The notes beneath the pieces are model-generated. The model saw only the letters and a list, made by a program, of their open reading frames with translations. It ran no database searches and was not told where the DNA came from. 64,000 nucleotides of DNA, from the NCBI RefSeq assembly GCF_032854445.1, contig NC_088304.1, positions 33,038,810 through 33,102,809 on the forward strand, in the 5' to 3' direction. Below, in pieces: positions 12,801 to 23,340 of this stretch. This DNA comes from Liolophura sinensis (Eukaryota > Mollusca > Polyplacophora > Chitonida > Chitonidae). The first letter of the stretch is position 1. Every line of letters begins with the position of its first letter. A program made the position numbers and the translations under genes.

Positions 12801-15800
12801 ACTGAGACGGGGATATTTATTCACGACTATTCAGGTCTCTTTGTTACTGTGGCATCTGTACTTTTTCATTACCCTAACCCCTTAAAATATTCAACCGCAT
12901 CTGCATCCAATATTCTGCCACATTCTGAGAGAACTATGGGGAGTAGAGAAATAATTTGCACAGTTTTATGAAGCTTACATATTGAACGACACAAATTAAT
13001 TATTTTTAGCATTATTTTTATAATAATTATATGCATACATTCCGCTGAAAAAAGTGTTTCAGTGGTTGAAAAGGTTAAAGATTTAAGCACAGTGCTTCAA
13101 ATAAACTCATGTCTCTAAATAAATTTAATTTGACACGTAAAATGCTACACTTCCTCGCTTTTTTTTAGTGGGATATAAAAGTTAGCAGTACATGTATAAC
13201 AAAAATAAAATTACCTCTCCTAGTGGAAAGGTTTTGGTTTTATTGCTTACCCTGCTTTTCACGCATATGCTTTTGTACATTTACCTGTAGCATTTCTACT
13301 GCATACAGCAGACAGAGCTAGTTCACAACATACATGTACATAGGAAAGAGAAGGTTTTGTGTTGTACATGTATGTGTGTGCAAAGGCAATTAGAGGCCTC
13401 AGACATCTGATTGCTGTGGCTAGCCAAGGTGAAAGATAAAATTGGGAAACCAAGGTGTAGAGAAATGAAGAATATTTGGTTAGACGATATTCTGATAATA
13501 ACTGGAAATTACTGTATGTCAGACAACAGTACAATCTGCACTGCATATAAATGTAAATTGAGAATGTCAAGAAAAAATTAGTTTGGATTTACATGTATGT
13601 CTGTGTAAGGCACCTTCATTATTAATTAACTAATTAACCGTTCTTTCGAAAGTTGTTGGTATCCTTTTCCAAAGCTGTTAAATCAATTACATGCAAAATA
13701 AACAATCATACTAAAATATATCAACAAATTCAACATTTGCCATATATACCTTCAAACTTTTCCTGCGGTGGGATAAATGAGAAAACATGAGGTCTGTTTG
13801 AAAGATTAGTGGACTGAAAGGGATTAATAGCGGGGACTGAAAAAAGGTCTAGCTACATGTATGTAAATGTACATATACCTGTATGCAGGTGCTGGAGGTA
13901 GAATTGTAGAGGATAAGGGTTGGGATTGGCCAACACTGTGTCTGTAACAACAGGTCTAACAGGGTGGTGGATGAAGCGGTGAGGATAAGGTTCACTTCAG
14001 CATGTTGATGTAGGGGGCATGGGAAGAGAAATGGGGGTGGGAGGCAGGTTCCCTGAGGTTTGCCAGACAAGTAGGGCACCCACAGAAAGTAATTAACACC
14101 TATGCGTAAAGCTTTATTAATTCATGTAAATACTCATTATAGCCCTCCTGGTGTTTTTGCCACTCTGACAGAATTTAGTGCGAACTACAAGTGCACTTGA
14201 ACAGCAAGTTGATTGAGGTTACAACGGGGGAAATAAAGTCACCCTTTTTCATTCACAGCTAATTAAACAAGATAATAAGTTTAAGTGCTGCATCTGAATT
14301 ATCAAGCTCTTTTTAGCCTGGTGAAAATAAGGAGTTGAACTCTATTAAGTATCAAAACACATATAACATAGTAGTATGCCATTTGACAGTTCATGTGTGG
14401 ATAATAGGATATTGATAAATGCTTTACTTTCACTTGCCCAGATTCCTAGCTGATTAACAACATGCAAATTATGTGAAAATATTCAACTTTTATCAGGAAA
14501 GTCTTACTTAATTGTTACAGTTTCTCAAAACTCTTTAACATGTAATATGTAAGGAAAAATAATTGAACTACATGCCAAATTTGTATTTATTTGAAACATA
14601 TTTTGAGTGAAAATTTAATACTAATAATTTCTGATTACTGCACTCACCACAATCAGGCTCATGAGGAACTAATGATAAATTAACACTATCCTTATTTACA
14701 TGACATGTCCACCTCTGGCCCCACAGTCATGATCCAATCGCAGACTTCTGTCAAACTTAGTCTCAAACTTGTAAGCTGTATTCTTCCTGGGAATAGATTT
14801 GAATTTTAACTCTAAATTTTATTTGCTTATGAAGGTATAAAGGCAACACTTAGTATTAAAATAAAACTTATGAAGATCAGTCAAAATTGTAATGCAATGA
14901 AGTGTTTTGTAGTTAAGAGTAAGTCTGATTTAACTTCAAGACAGCTTCAGGCTCCTGGGTCCAGAGCTTCAAACCACAAGCTAGTCACAGCGACACATAA
15001 ACGTGTGTACTGAAATAACACAGGCTAGAGACCTTGCAAATACCAACATCAGTATGATCAAATGACAATGCTCACACTTGTAAACATCAACATACACATT
15101 GATACATATATTTAGCACGCAGGTTTAGCCAGGGGGGAGGGGGATCTGTGTCTGAGAGACACCCTATTCTAACAACCTTAACATGGAAAAGGTAGGGAAA
15201 ATTAGAGATACTTAGAAATGAGATGGCCTGATTTCAAATTCTGGCTAAATCTACGATGCAGCATATATATGTTTACCCTGTATAGTTGAATTTGGTTCAG
15301 GCTGTAAAACAGGATGACTGGTCACTCATATGGCAGTTTGCTTGGTGCTACATGTATCAGGTCAAGGGTACAATTAGATTTGTATACATGTGCACACTCT
15401 TCAAATCGAACAACATGAACCAAGGCAGGTTCAACACATGACCATTGTGAAAAGAAACAAAAAACAAAAGAATGAATGATTATGGCCAAAAGAGGGATGA
15501 GAGTAATCCTTAATTTATGTGATTAGTATGAGTTTCAATTAGGATAATCCATACTTATGCACGGCTAATCACGCCCCCCCCCCCTCCCCCTCACACCTAA
15601 CACATCTCTCAACAGCATGTGAAATTGTAAGTCTCGCACTGTGTGTGACTGTCTCTGCCCATGGGACAGAGTCAACAACCCTCCAAACTAGTCCAAGCTC
15701 ACAGGGTCAGTCAGCAGGGGACTGTACATCAGTGTTTAGGATCACTACTTCAATGTACATGTATTGCATATACTGGTACAGTACAGCATGAGCGTTGTGC

Positions 15801-18388
15801 AATATGAAGAAACATCTGCCAACAGCATTCAACAGAAAACCAAATTACAAATTATATATACTGGTACAGTATAGTGTATGTGTTGTGCAAAATGAAGAAA
15901 CATCTGCCAACAGCATTCAACAGAAAACCAAATTACCAAAAAAAAAAAATTTATGAAAAACTGTCCCAGGATACCCAACAGAATGGATGAAACGTTCATT
16001 ACAATCACTCAAAAAAGTCAGAGGAGCGAAAACAAATTTATTGGAATATTTTTACATTATGTTTGTACGTATAACCCTTGTGTTCCAAAATCATCACCAA
16101 TACTGCACTAAACAATAATGTTAACCAATTTCCTGATCTACTGAACTCATACACTGAATCCACTGAGTGTGAAGAGAAAAGAAACTGTAACAATGGTGTG
16201 ATCCTTTAGTGATTTTAGACTGAGAATTGAACCCGTCACAGAGAGTAAAACGCTAAAGCTGAGCATACTTGACTTGAAAGGTGTATAGGCAGAGGGATCT
16301 TCAACAAAACTTGGACAGATCTTTAGGTCAACGTAATGTATGTGGCAACTCAGACACCAGACAGTCTGCCGTGGGGTGGGGCCTTGTGAGTCAGTGCGTA
16401 GAGGTCAATACACCATTGTACATATAGGTGTGACTTCTTTAACTAACCAAGTTAATTAGAAAATAATGATGGCTGGAGAGAAATTATTGTTTTACGAACC
16501 CTGAAATTACCCATGAGACCGTAATTACTGATCAGAAACAAACATGGACAGATTAAAATCCATATGTCTAGACACAGAAAATACCACTGCAAACTAAACA
16601 AAATACTTTGTGCCAATGAGAACATGGACATAAAGAAAGATGCTTTCTCATCCATAAGCATCAACTTAAATCACCCTAAATTACATAACACTAAATCCTT
16701 AAATGTAATGATCTAAATTTCTATCGATGTTACATTTTATCCAGTAATTTGCATACGTTCACAAAAAAAATTATACTGCTGATTTTAATTTGAACCAATG
16801 AAATTGTTGCACTCATATGTTAACAAGAAAAGTTTGATAGTATGACATTCGCTCACTTCTTTCAATATTCACAAATCTGTTTATTCCACATGTCGACTGT
16901 TAGTATACAAATGCAAGTATCATGAACAACAGTGGAAAGTAATGAAAAGATATTTAATATTAATTTATTAGGCTTGCATGAGAACAGCCTGTAACAATAA
17001 ACACAGCATTTTGAGTAATTTTAGACCAGTGATGTCTAATTAACTGCAATTGACATCAATGAATTCTTTTTTCTCTTTAATTCTACCTAAGTCAAGGTGC
17101 TGGGAGGTTGTAACTTGTTACTATTTAAGCATTTACATGAAGAGTTAAACTAAAACATTAACTGAGGTAGCTAACAAGGGGCCATACTTCATGTGACACG
17201 TGTCCGTTTGCCAGCCATAACACTTGTGCATGGTGAATGGCTGCTCTTGTTTTACTCTCTGTGCTGAAAATCTTAACTTATATGTGTTTGTGGATGTACA
17301 ATGTATATTCAACAGTCCCATGTACAACATGTATCTGTGCATTTCTGTTAGCTATGAAAGTTCAGATATCAGATATCGACATTTACTGTTTTATTCATGA
17401 CAATAGGCATACTCACTCACAACAGTGATGAAAACGTACACTGTCTGAGTAACATAGGAGTTAATACAAAACTCTGCTTTATGGCCTCATAAGTCCAAAA
17501 CAAGGTTGTATCAACATTCAAAATTTTGATGTTGTTCACACTTTTCTCTTCTTACATACTAGAATTTCTGGTTATTATGAGCTGTACCGAATATCATCCA
17601 ATGTTTGTTCATTTCCCTACGCCATCTCGTGTTATCTTTCACCTCCTCGTGTACTTGCCCCTGCCTCACACAAAGGAAGTGCCTGGATGTCTACGATCTT
17701 GAATAATGCTTACAGCCATTCACTTCACTAAAACCATTTTCTGGCCTTAAGCATTACATGTAGAAAGTTCACATCTTAAGCAGCCAGTGTAAAGCAAATT
17801 TTACACAACAGATTGAGAGTAGTTGAAACAGCTCCTAGTCCAAGAGCAATACCAGTGAACACTTGTGTTATATGTACATGTAATTCTAGAACATGGATTT
17901 GTTTTGTAAGATAACAGGCAACATATAGATATAAGCTCCTACATATTACAATACACAACATTATGTAACTTGGTAAGTTTGTAACTTGGATTTTATGTAA
18001 TCCTATACAACTAGAGTGCATGAAAAATGTGCCATTTGTGATGGTAGACGAATGCAACTTAGGAATTACATTTCATTCAAATAAAACAACGGAATAATTG
18101 GCGCATAAATTGTATGTTTGTGTAAGCATGCCAACAGCGTGGTTGAAGTCACTGAGTAAGTCAATGACAGTCATCATTCTGACGTTTTCTACACGTCATG
18201 TTTACAAGTCTACAGGCCGAACTTGCAATATCACGACACTGTATGGTGTATATTTGTGTGAGACAGAACGAGTATCATTTATGTCTTACAGACACCGACC
18301 AGAGAATCTCTGATTACGGCTGGTGTGTTTGTAACAATCCCTCATTTCATAGCACTTTACCTTCCCAATGATTGCCCATGTCGGCCAT
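3870..18388 (-). CDS. GOSR1: GOSR1 (GS28), Golgi Qb-SNARE, eight exons, complete CDS
   Basis: Coding exons in gene order: 18388-18361, 9887-9788, 7994-7910, 7066-6867, 5790-5719, 5165-5136, 4724-4642, 3994-3870 (28, 100, 85, 200, 72, 30, 83 and 125 nt, total 723). All have AG/GT borders and keep phase, giving 240 residues against about 250 in the human protein. Visible family signatures are DLRKQARQLENELDLKLVSF near the N-terminus, HTLQRHRDILQDY in the middle (about residues 97-109), the SNARE motif from about residue 160 with SIAMATKEN and the presumed zero-layer glutamine Q184 (LQAQKG), NRFPVINSLMQRINIRKRRDS, and a C-terminal anchor IILGGVIASCIILLLLYAF (221-239) with one residue after it. 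The known family role is a tail-anchored Golgi t-SNARE in ER-Golgi and intra-Golgi fusion. The ATG at 18388 sits in a good Kozak context and matches the family start. Intron 1 is long (8.5 kb). Confidence 0.96.
4065..4288 (-). mobile_element. SINE-B fragment in GOSR1 intron 7
   Basis: It starts GCTTGGGGTTTTATGTTGTA and contains TCTTGTGGCAGGGTGAGTCC and GACACCAGACATGACACC, all shared with the array copies at 33.8 and 41.3 kb. The tRNA head is missing; it stops at TCTTTGGTATAACC. Confidence 0.8.
4301..4378 (-). mobile_element. SINE-A 3'-end fragment in GOSR1 intron 7
   Basis: A tail (TTTA)n is followed by GATTGGTGTTTTACGCC and TATACGACGACGGCCAGCAT. Only the last 80 bp of the element is present, as expected for 5' truncation. 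Confidence 0.85.
5136..5165 (-). CDS. GOSR1: GOSR1 30-nt microexon (exon 6)
   Basis: This exon links HIRN (exon 5) to SIAMATKEN (exon 7). It is preceded by TTTCAG and followed by GTACGT. It encodes the rest of N, then SERLVDEQI and two bases of the next S, matching the vertebrate NSDRLIEETIS segment at the start of the SNARE helix. It starts and ends in the same phase, so skipping would remove 10 residues without a frameshift. Confidence 0.9.
5588..5643 (+). other. G-rich tract, potential quadruplex
   Basis: The plus strand has successive runs of 3-6 G (GGGTGGGG, GGGGGATGGGGGG, TTCTGGGGGGTTGTGGGGGG). It lies about 75-130 bp past the exon 5 donor of GOSR1, so the transcript is C-rich here and the template strand is G-rich. 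Confidence 0.7.
6419..6784. mobile_element. MITE with CAGGGTTGCCAC-type ends (hAT-like?)
   Basis: The left end CAGGGTTGCCACTGACAATT is mirrored by GTGGCAAGCCTG at the right (reverse complement CAGGCTTGCCAC). Internal CATGAC and AATTCATGA words are typical of a decayed palindromic element. No 8-bp target duplication is visible. It lies in GOSR1 intron 4. The hAT assignment rests only on the CAGGG start. Confidence 0.5.
8027..8160 (-). mobile_element. SINE-A, strongly diverged fragment
   Basis: A (TTTA)n tail is followed by ATACGATAACGACCAACATA, ATGGTGG, CATGACCATCCACAGGTTAC and GAAGCCAGCATGA, colinear with the SINE-A body. It lies directly upstream (gene sense) of GOSR1 exon 3. Confidence 0.65.
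10737..11231. repeat. Local dispersed repeat, copy a
   Basis: Shares a colinear series of words with 11,940-12,470: a CAGACAGAC run, AGATAATCTCCTT-like, TTTATCCA, TCTGACAAATCTACTC-like, TTAGATCAAAGA, then TAGATCAAGCAC and AAACAGCATGTTC. No TIRs or tRNA head are apparent. Confidence 0.6.
11940..12470. repeat. Local dispersed repeat, copy b
   Basis: Second member of the pair described at 10,737, offset by about 1.2 kb in the same orientation. Divergence is high, so this is an old duplication or two insertions of one unknown element. Confidence 0.6.
12638..12859. mobile_element. MITE related to the 6.4-kb element
   Basis: The ends are CAGTTGCCACAGAC and, reverse-complemented, AGATGCCACAGTAAC. 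Repeated CATGACTTTT and AATTCATGACTG words occur inside, as in the element at 6,419-6,784. Confidence 0.5.
15769..15938. repeat. 88-bp direct tandem duplication
   Basis: TATACTGGTACAGTA begins at 15,769 and again at 15,857. Both units continue through GAAGAAACATCTGCCAACAG and TTCAACAGAAAACCAAATTA with only a few differences. The second unit ends in an A run. Confidence 0.9.
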
Positions 18389-18418
18389 GTTAGTTGTGTT
18401 GTCAACATCTCGCTGAGA

Positions 18419-18428
18419 TCTCGCGAGC
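18419..18428. promoter_or_regulatory. CGCG element (TCTCGCGAG)
   Basis: TCTCGCGAGC matches nine of ten bases of the palindromic TCTCGCGAGA motif, which in vertebrates is bound by BANP and marks CpG-type housekeeping promoters. It lies 31 bp from the GOSR1 ATG. Binding in this organism is an inference. Confidence 0.6.
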
Positions 18429-18554
18429 GCGTGGATGTTCACTGTGGGGAGTCAGAGACTATTTCACTGCTCAGTAATTAATCTTCTGTTGTGTAATCAA
18501 TGCTAATCCTCAGTTTTTGTGGTTCTCTTTGATTCCCGACAGCGACGTCTTCCT

Positions 18555-18559
18555 CCAAT
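18555..18559 (+). promoter_or_regulatory. CCAAT box (NF-Y type)
   Basis: CTCCAATCAGCG fits the NF-Y consensus on the plus strand, 185 bp before the plus-strand ATG. NF-Y sites are common in promoters of G2/M genes. Confidence 0.55.
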
Positions 18560-18610
18560 CAGCGTTGAGAAAGCAGGAAAGGCCGAGTCTCCCCGCGGCG
18601 AGAGACAGGA

Positions 18611-18616
18611 CACGTG
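18611..18616. promoter_or_regulatory. E-box CACGTG
   Basis: GGACACGTGACC is a USF/MYC/TFE-type E-box, 124 bp before the plus-strand ATG. A TTTAAAA box follows at 18,633-18,639; it could serve as a weak TATA-like or CHR-like element. Confidence 0.45.
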
Positions 18617-18739
18617 ACCAGTCGGCGGCGGATTTAAAACCCGGCAAGGCACATGGTGATTCACAGCTGAATCATCTGACCGACTTAGCTCAACCTTTTG
18701 CCTCCAATATTTGAACGACTTCTGCTTAAATCAGTTACC

Positions 18740-21700
18740 ATGAAGAGAGCAGTAACCATGGCTAACGTAAGGAAGGCGTTGCGTTTCAGTCTGAAGGGAA
18801 GAGACTACGATTTCCTGGAATCTAAAGAGAACGACTACTTCAGCACCCCGAAGTTTTTGAGAAGACAATCGGACAAATTTGAAATGCCGGAGTCTGAGAG
18901 AAAAGTGTTGCAGTCAAAAGCCGCTAACGCCATGAATTCCAGACGAAGTCTGCGCCTCACCCGTAGTACCAGCGTAACAACGTCCTTCAGAGATGCAATG
19001 GGCACTCTAAAGCAGGTCAGTTGATTCATTTCTATTTTGTTTTTTCGTGTTGATTTGTGCTATTTCAGCTGTGTATTTGAGCATTAACGTACCCATAAAT
19101 CATGGTTACTTTAACTACCATAGATAAGGAGATACCATAGGTGTAGGCTCAGAACAGCTGATTTGCTGTATATAAATGTTACTTATACTAGTAGGACAGT
19201 TGTTAACTTCACTGAAATGAAACTTGTCAGTAAAGTTTATTTTCAACGGTGTCTGACAAATGACGCAGATAGGCCTAAATGCCAGACATTTTCAGAGTCG
19301 TAGATTTTTTTTATACTGGTAGCTAAAAAGTGCTGGTAAGTTAAACTGTGTATACTTCTTTACAGTAGTGACGTTTTAATAAAGTGTTTACATGCTAAGG
19401 TTAGATGGTTAACTGTGTCTGCATATTTTGTAACGTTTAATTTAATTGAACTAGACTAATGTGTTATATGCTACGTAATACACGTATATGATTTTTAGTC
19501 ATTTGTGCCTTGGTCAAATGTCAATGTATCAAAAGTCATTGTATATCTGATAACAGTATGGTGCCCACATACGTGTACATAGCTTAGTTGTAAAACTAGC
19601 TGTTACTTTGTGTTTATGGCACTGAGTAGTTTACATTTTCACTATTATGTAATGAATGGGCCTATGAGCTCATGAATGTAAGTGTGACCATTGGCACACT
19701 GCTCATTGATACAACTGGTGTATGCTCCCCTGCTAGGTGGAATGTCTTAAACTTACATAACATCTATCCCAGGCCTAGTTTGTGGTCCTATAGCCCTGGG
19801 CACTGCACTTTTCACACCCATGATTTTATTTGTGTTCTTCATGATTTGATCATGCACCTGTTCTAACAACCTTATGGTAGTGTTCAGTGTCTAAGAACCC
19901 CTGGGTGGATGACTAGCTTAACAATAGCTTAGAAGCCTAAACCAGAGCACTGAATGTAAGCAACAGTACATGTAAATATGTAGCAGTGATACATGAATTT
20001 GATTTTGACATGTCACTTTAAATTGTCAAGTGGATTTATTGTTATTACTGTCAGGTATACTTAAGATTTACCTATTATCATGTATTAGCTCACGACTTTA
20101 TTCACTGTTGAAAATGGCACTACCTTGCGTTGAAATCTCCACCCACAAAGTAATTGTGACAATGCATAACACGTAAGCTGAGGATAGAATTAAAACCTGA
20201 TTAAGGATTGGATTTTTGCAGGCATTGTTATTCATCAGTGTTAACTGTTGATCTTTCTCAGTCATTCCACAGGAATTGGTTTGACATACTATGTCGGTGT
20301 AACTGTGGTGAGGTTCCTTGATATTCCATCAATCTGACTACAAAGAGCTTGGTATATAATTTAGTTTAATGCTTAACCCTTTCATTTTGCCTTTACAGAA
20401 AATCCGCAAGTCGACTCGCCGCAGGATGAGATTGAAGACGGTTGCAGACTCTCCCATGACCCCAGCGTCCTTGAGACGTTCCAGCCGCATCGCGGGGATG
20501 AACAGTCCCCTCCCCAAGGCCCGCAGTGAAGTTAAGCTCTACTCCCCATTTGAGATAGACACGCCTTCCCCTAAGTGCTATTCTCAGTCCGCAAGCCATC
20601 TACAGATCAGGTAGGTCTAAATACATGAATGAGGAATCACACTTCTTTTCATTTTTTCTAAATTATGGGGAACATTACCAGCATAAAATAAGTCAGTCCA
20701 AGCAATGCACTGTTGTGTTCATTTGTGTTTCTCTATAATAGTTGTTATCCTAAAGCAACTGGGTTATCCCAAGTGTTCCAGTATAGGAACCAGCTTGTCT
20801 CAGCTGAAAACATTGACCCTTAACACCGGTTATGTGGTTAACCAGTTTGATTTCTGAGAAACCTCAGAGATCTTTACAATTCTGCATTTAAACAGGAACA
20901 ATCACCAGTACTACCAATGTCATTGCCTGCACCATTACAGTGCTAAGTTCCGGAAAGCTAGCATACATGCGAGATTTAAAGCAGACAGTCTCCAGTGAAG
21001 TAAATCTCTAGCGAATGATTTGCTCGACATTCTTCAAGAAGTTTTCAGACACTCTAGACTACAGCAAAAGCTCCTGTGCCACCACCATGTACCTTTCGTG
21101 AAAAGAGAAGCTAATGCAATGGATTAAAAAGAACAGCTAGCACATATGCCCAGAAACACATCTGATTTGTACTATATACTGATTATATTAGATATTTTAT
21201 TGGATTTTCCTGTATCCAATCCACATTGTCTAATTGCCCAATGTTTTGATCTGCAACAGACAGGAGCAGTACGAGACCCCAGGAAGGATACGCCATGAGG
21301 TAGAGGCCTTGACCCAGAACATGCAGGCCTTAGCAACCTTGACCCCCCAAACTCTGAGGTCACGCTCATCGTCCCGCAACATCATTACCATGAGGACCTC
21401 CACAGCACACGTCAATGTCGCAGCCCCCACCTTGTAAGTACAGAAGCAATAGCACTTCTTCCTTTTTCTGAGGTCCTTGGTTTATGCCCAACAAAGAACT
21501 TGCGTTTTCTTTGATAAACACATACATACACATATGTCACTGCAATAATATTTAGACTGCAAATAATATCTCAAATTAATCATGTATGAATACTGAAAAT
21601 AATTTGACAAAATTTATCCATCCATTTGGAATTACTAAGATATCGGATATCTACATTTGGATGTAATGTTTTCTAATTTCTCTCATCTCTGTTTTCCTCA

Positions 21701-21807
21701 GCAGACCACACAAGAGCCCTTCCCCCGTCCTGCTGACCAATGGAAGCCTTCGGCCTGACGTGCAGGCCCGGAGAAGGCTTCAAGCGCAGACACCCATCTT
21801 TGTCTAA
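18740..21807 (+). CDS. PIMREG/FAM64A (RCS1)-like mitotic regulator, four exons
   Basis: Coding exons 18740-19015, 20399-20610, 21260-21433 and 21702-21807 (276, 212, 174, 106 nt) keep phase and give 255 residues, close to the 248 of human PIMREG. The protein is very basic. A KEN box (29-31) matches an APC/C degron, and RxL motifs (RKALRFSL, RRSLRLTR) could bind cyclins. There are at least six SP/TP sites, for example DSPMTP (109-114) and DTPSP (146-150). The strongest link to PIMREG is residues 86-97 (AMGTLKQKIRKS, against A-L-G-A-V-S-Q-R-I-x-x-S), then an RRSSR stretch, an (L/F)xSP(F/Y)-SP region and a short helix RIRHEVEALTQNMQAL. PIMREG is a nuclear regulator of metaphase-anaphase progression. 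In-frame ATGs lie at 18,698, 18,740 and 18,758; 18,758 has the best Kozak context. The gene structure is firm; the family assignment is tentative. Confidence 0.8.
19016..20398 (+). other. Intron 1 of the PIMREG-like gene
   Basis: Runs from CAG/GTCAGT to TTTACAG/AAAATC, phase 0. No repeats or nested gene recognised. The following introns are 20,611-21,259 and 21,434-21,701. Confidence 0.8.
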
Positions 21808-22104
21808 ACTCCGTCCTGTTGTTGTTTCCTTACTGAAGCCATTTGGTGCTGTGTGTGGATTTGGCAGAATGCCAACTTGTTGCGGACTAGTGACACTGGA
21901 AGGTCCAACTGTATGTAGACAGTTGAGTGGACAATAGCCCATGAATCTCTGGAGAAAACAGGCATGATCGAAAATGCAAATGTTCAGTTGGCCTTGATCA
22001 CCCTCTACATCTCAGAAATCTACCGGCCACTGCCTACCCCTTGCTTGTTTTCTTGTTGTATAGTAAGGAGGCTGGTATTGTGGTAGCAATGGGGGAAGAC
22101 CTAT

Positions 22105-22105
22105 C

Positions 22106-22146
<41 letters not shown>
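22105..22146. repeat. (AT)n microsatellite
   Basis: About 42 bp of nearly pure AT with one CAT interruption, in the putative 3' UTR. Confidence 0.95.
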
Positions 22147-22151
<5 letters not shown>

Positions 22152-22484
22152 ACGATAGTGCTATGGTGCTAAGCTCATCTTGTGTAACTGCTGTTGTTCT
22201 GTGCTCTTGTACATTTACTGTATATACTGCTCATTTGTGCATAATCTTCAGCCATTCTCATGTTTGAATACTCATTCTTCATTCTACTCCACAATACACG
22301 GTTGCATCCATCGCACATGTTTACAAGCGTATTATTTATGTTCAAAATGCAGCATTTAGAAAGTTAATTTTGCCTTGCATGATATCAGTTCTGTCTTCTG
22401 TCTTGCATGTTTAGCAATTACTCCTACAACCGTCCGTCTATCAGTATTAAATGCACTGACTAAGGCCATATCTATATGATAGTG

Positions 22485-22669
22485 AATTTTTTCTTCATAC
22501 CTCATTCACACAGTAATTCTTGCCTTATTTTATCATGTATGAAGCATGTATATAATTTTTTTGCCAGTAGGCCAAATTTTTCTTCATACCTCATTCACAC
22601 AGTAATTCTTGCCTTATTTTATCATATATGAAGCATGAATTATAATTTTTTCGCCAGTAGGCCAAATTT
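22485..22669. repeat. Roughly 90-bp tandem duplication in the 3' UTR
   Basis: TTCTTCATACCTCATTCACA occurs twice. Both units run through CTTGCCTTATTTTATCAT, GAAGCATG and GCCAGTAGGCCAAATTTTT. The second unit begins near 22,574 and differs at a handful of bases, so the duplication is fairly recent. Confidence 0.92.
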
Positions 22670-23313
22670 TTTGTTTTTGAGTATTGCATTTGGCAGCATG
22701 AATCAAGTTTCATTTTCAAGATTGTACCTGTAAATATCATGTGGTATTAAATCATCTTATCTAGTATCAATAATGGACTACTAATTCGTATTTTACTCTA
22801 GGAAGCTAGATGTAATGTACTTAAACTCTTATATTATTAAATCATTTTTTTGAATATGAATTTTTAATTTAAGTTCAAATTTAAATTGTTGCCCAAGTTG
22901 GCCAGATGTTTAAATTTTACTTTCATCTGAGTATGTCCACAGTACTGATTTTTTATATAATGTATTAAAATAGCTTAGAGAAGTACTAGCAAAAAAAGAT
23001 TTATATGTATTAGGTATTGTCTGTGTTTGACTGAAATCATGTAACAAAACTATAATTTAGAATATTTCTTCGTATATGTAAGCAAATATCAGTCTGCTCA
23101 ACTCCAGTACAGTATGATATTTATAGTTTGTTTTTTTTCGTCCAGATGAAGTAGATAGTTTTGTACTAGAAATGGATGGCTGCGTGTATTTTTTTTTTTT
23201 TTTTTTTTTATGTTTATGTCTCTGTCATTGTTTTACTCACAAAGAGTATTTTCTTAGCCAGTATTTTCCCACAGGTATACTCATTGTCCATATTCAATAT
23301 AATTATTATTAGC

Positions 23314-23319
23314 AATAAA
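23314..23319 (+). terminator. Polyadenylation signal AATAAA
   Basis: A canonical hexamer with a GT-rich downstream element within 30-50 bp, the first convincing one downstream of the PIMREG-like stop codon. Confidence 0.55.
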
Positions 23320-23340
23320 AATCCTTGACGCACTCTATGA

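Larger units (their letters stand above)
9888..18360 (-). other. GOSR1: GOSR1 intron 1 (8.5 kb)
   Basis: Bounded by the exon 1 donor (GTAAAG in gene sense) and the exon 2 acceptor (TTTCCAG). No nested gene was recognised. It holds a pair of related 0.5-kb segments (10.7 and 11.95 kb), a MITE (12.6 kb), a C tract near 15,575 and an 88-bp tandem duplication (15.77 kb). The remaining sequence is AT-rich and unrecognised. Confidence 0.8.
18389..18739. promoter_or_regulatory. Divergent promoter shared by GOSR1 and the PIMREG-like gene
   Basis: The two start codons face away from each other 351 bp apart. The stretch is locally GC-richer than its surroundings and contains a CGCG element, a consensus CCAAT box, a CACGTG E-box and a TTTAAAA box. 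No open frame of note crosses it. Bidirectional use is inferred from layout. Confidence 0.7.
21808..23340 (+). other. 3' UTR of the PIMREG-like gene
   Basis: About 1.5 kb from the stop codon to a canonical AATAAA at 23,314-23,319, followed by a GT-rich stretch (CTGTTGTTTTGTG). It contains an (AT)n tract, a roughly 90-bp tandem duplication and a long T run near 23,190. The 3' end is inferred from the signal alone. Confidence 0.55.

Noticed and set aside
18835-19029. Minus-strand frame opposite PIMREG-like exon 1 (and similar frames opposite exons 2-4)
   Set aside because: Antisense shadows of real coding exons.
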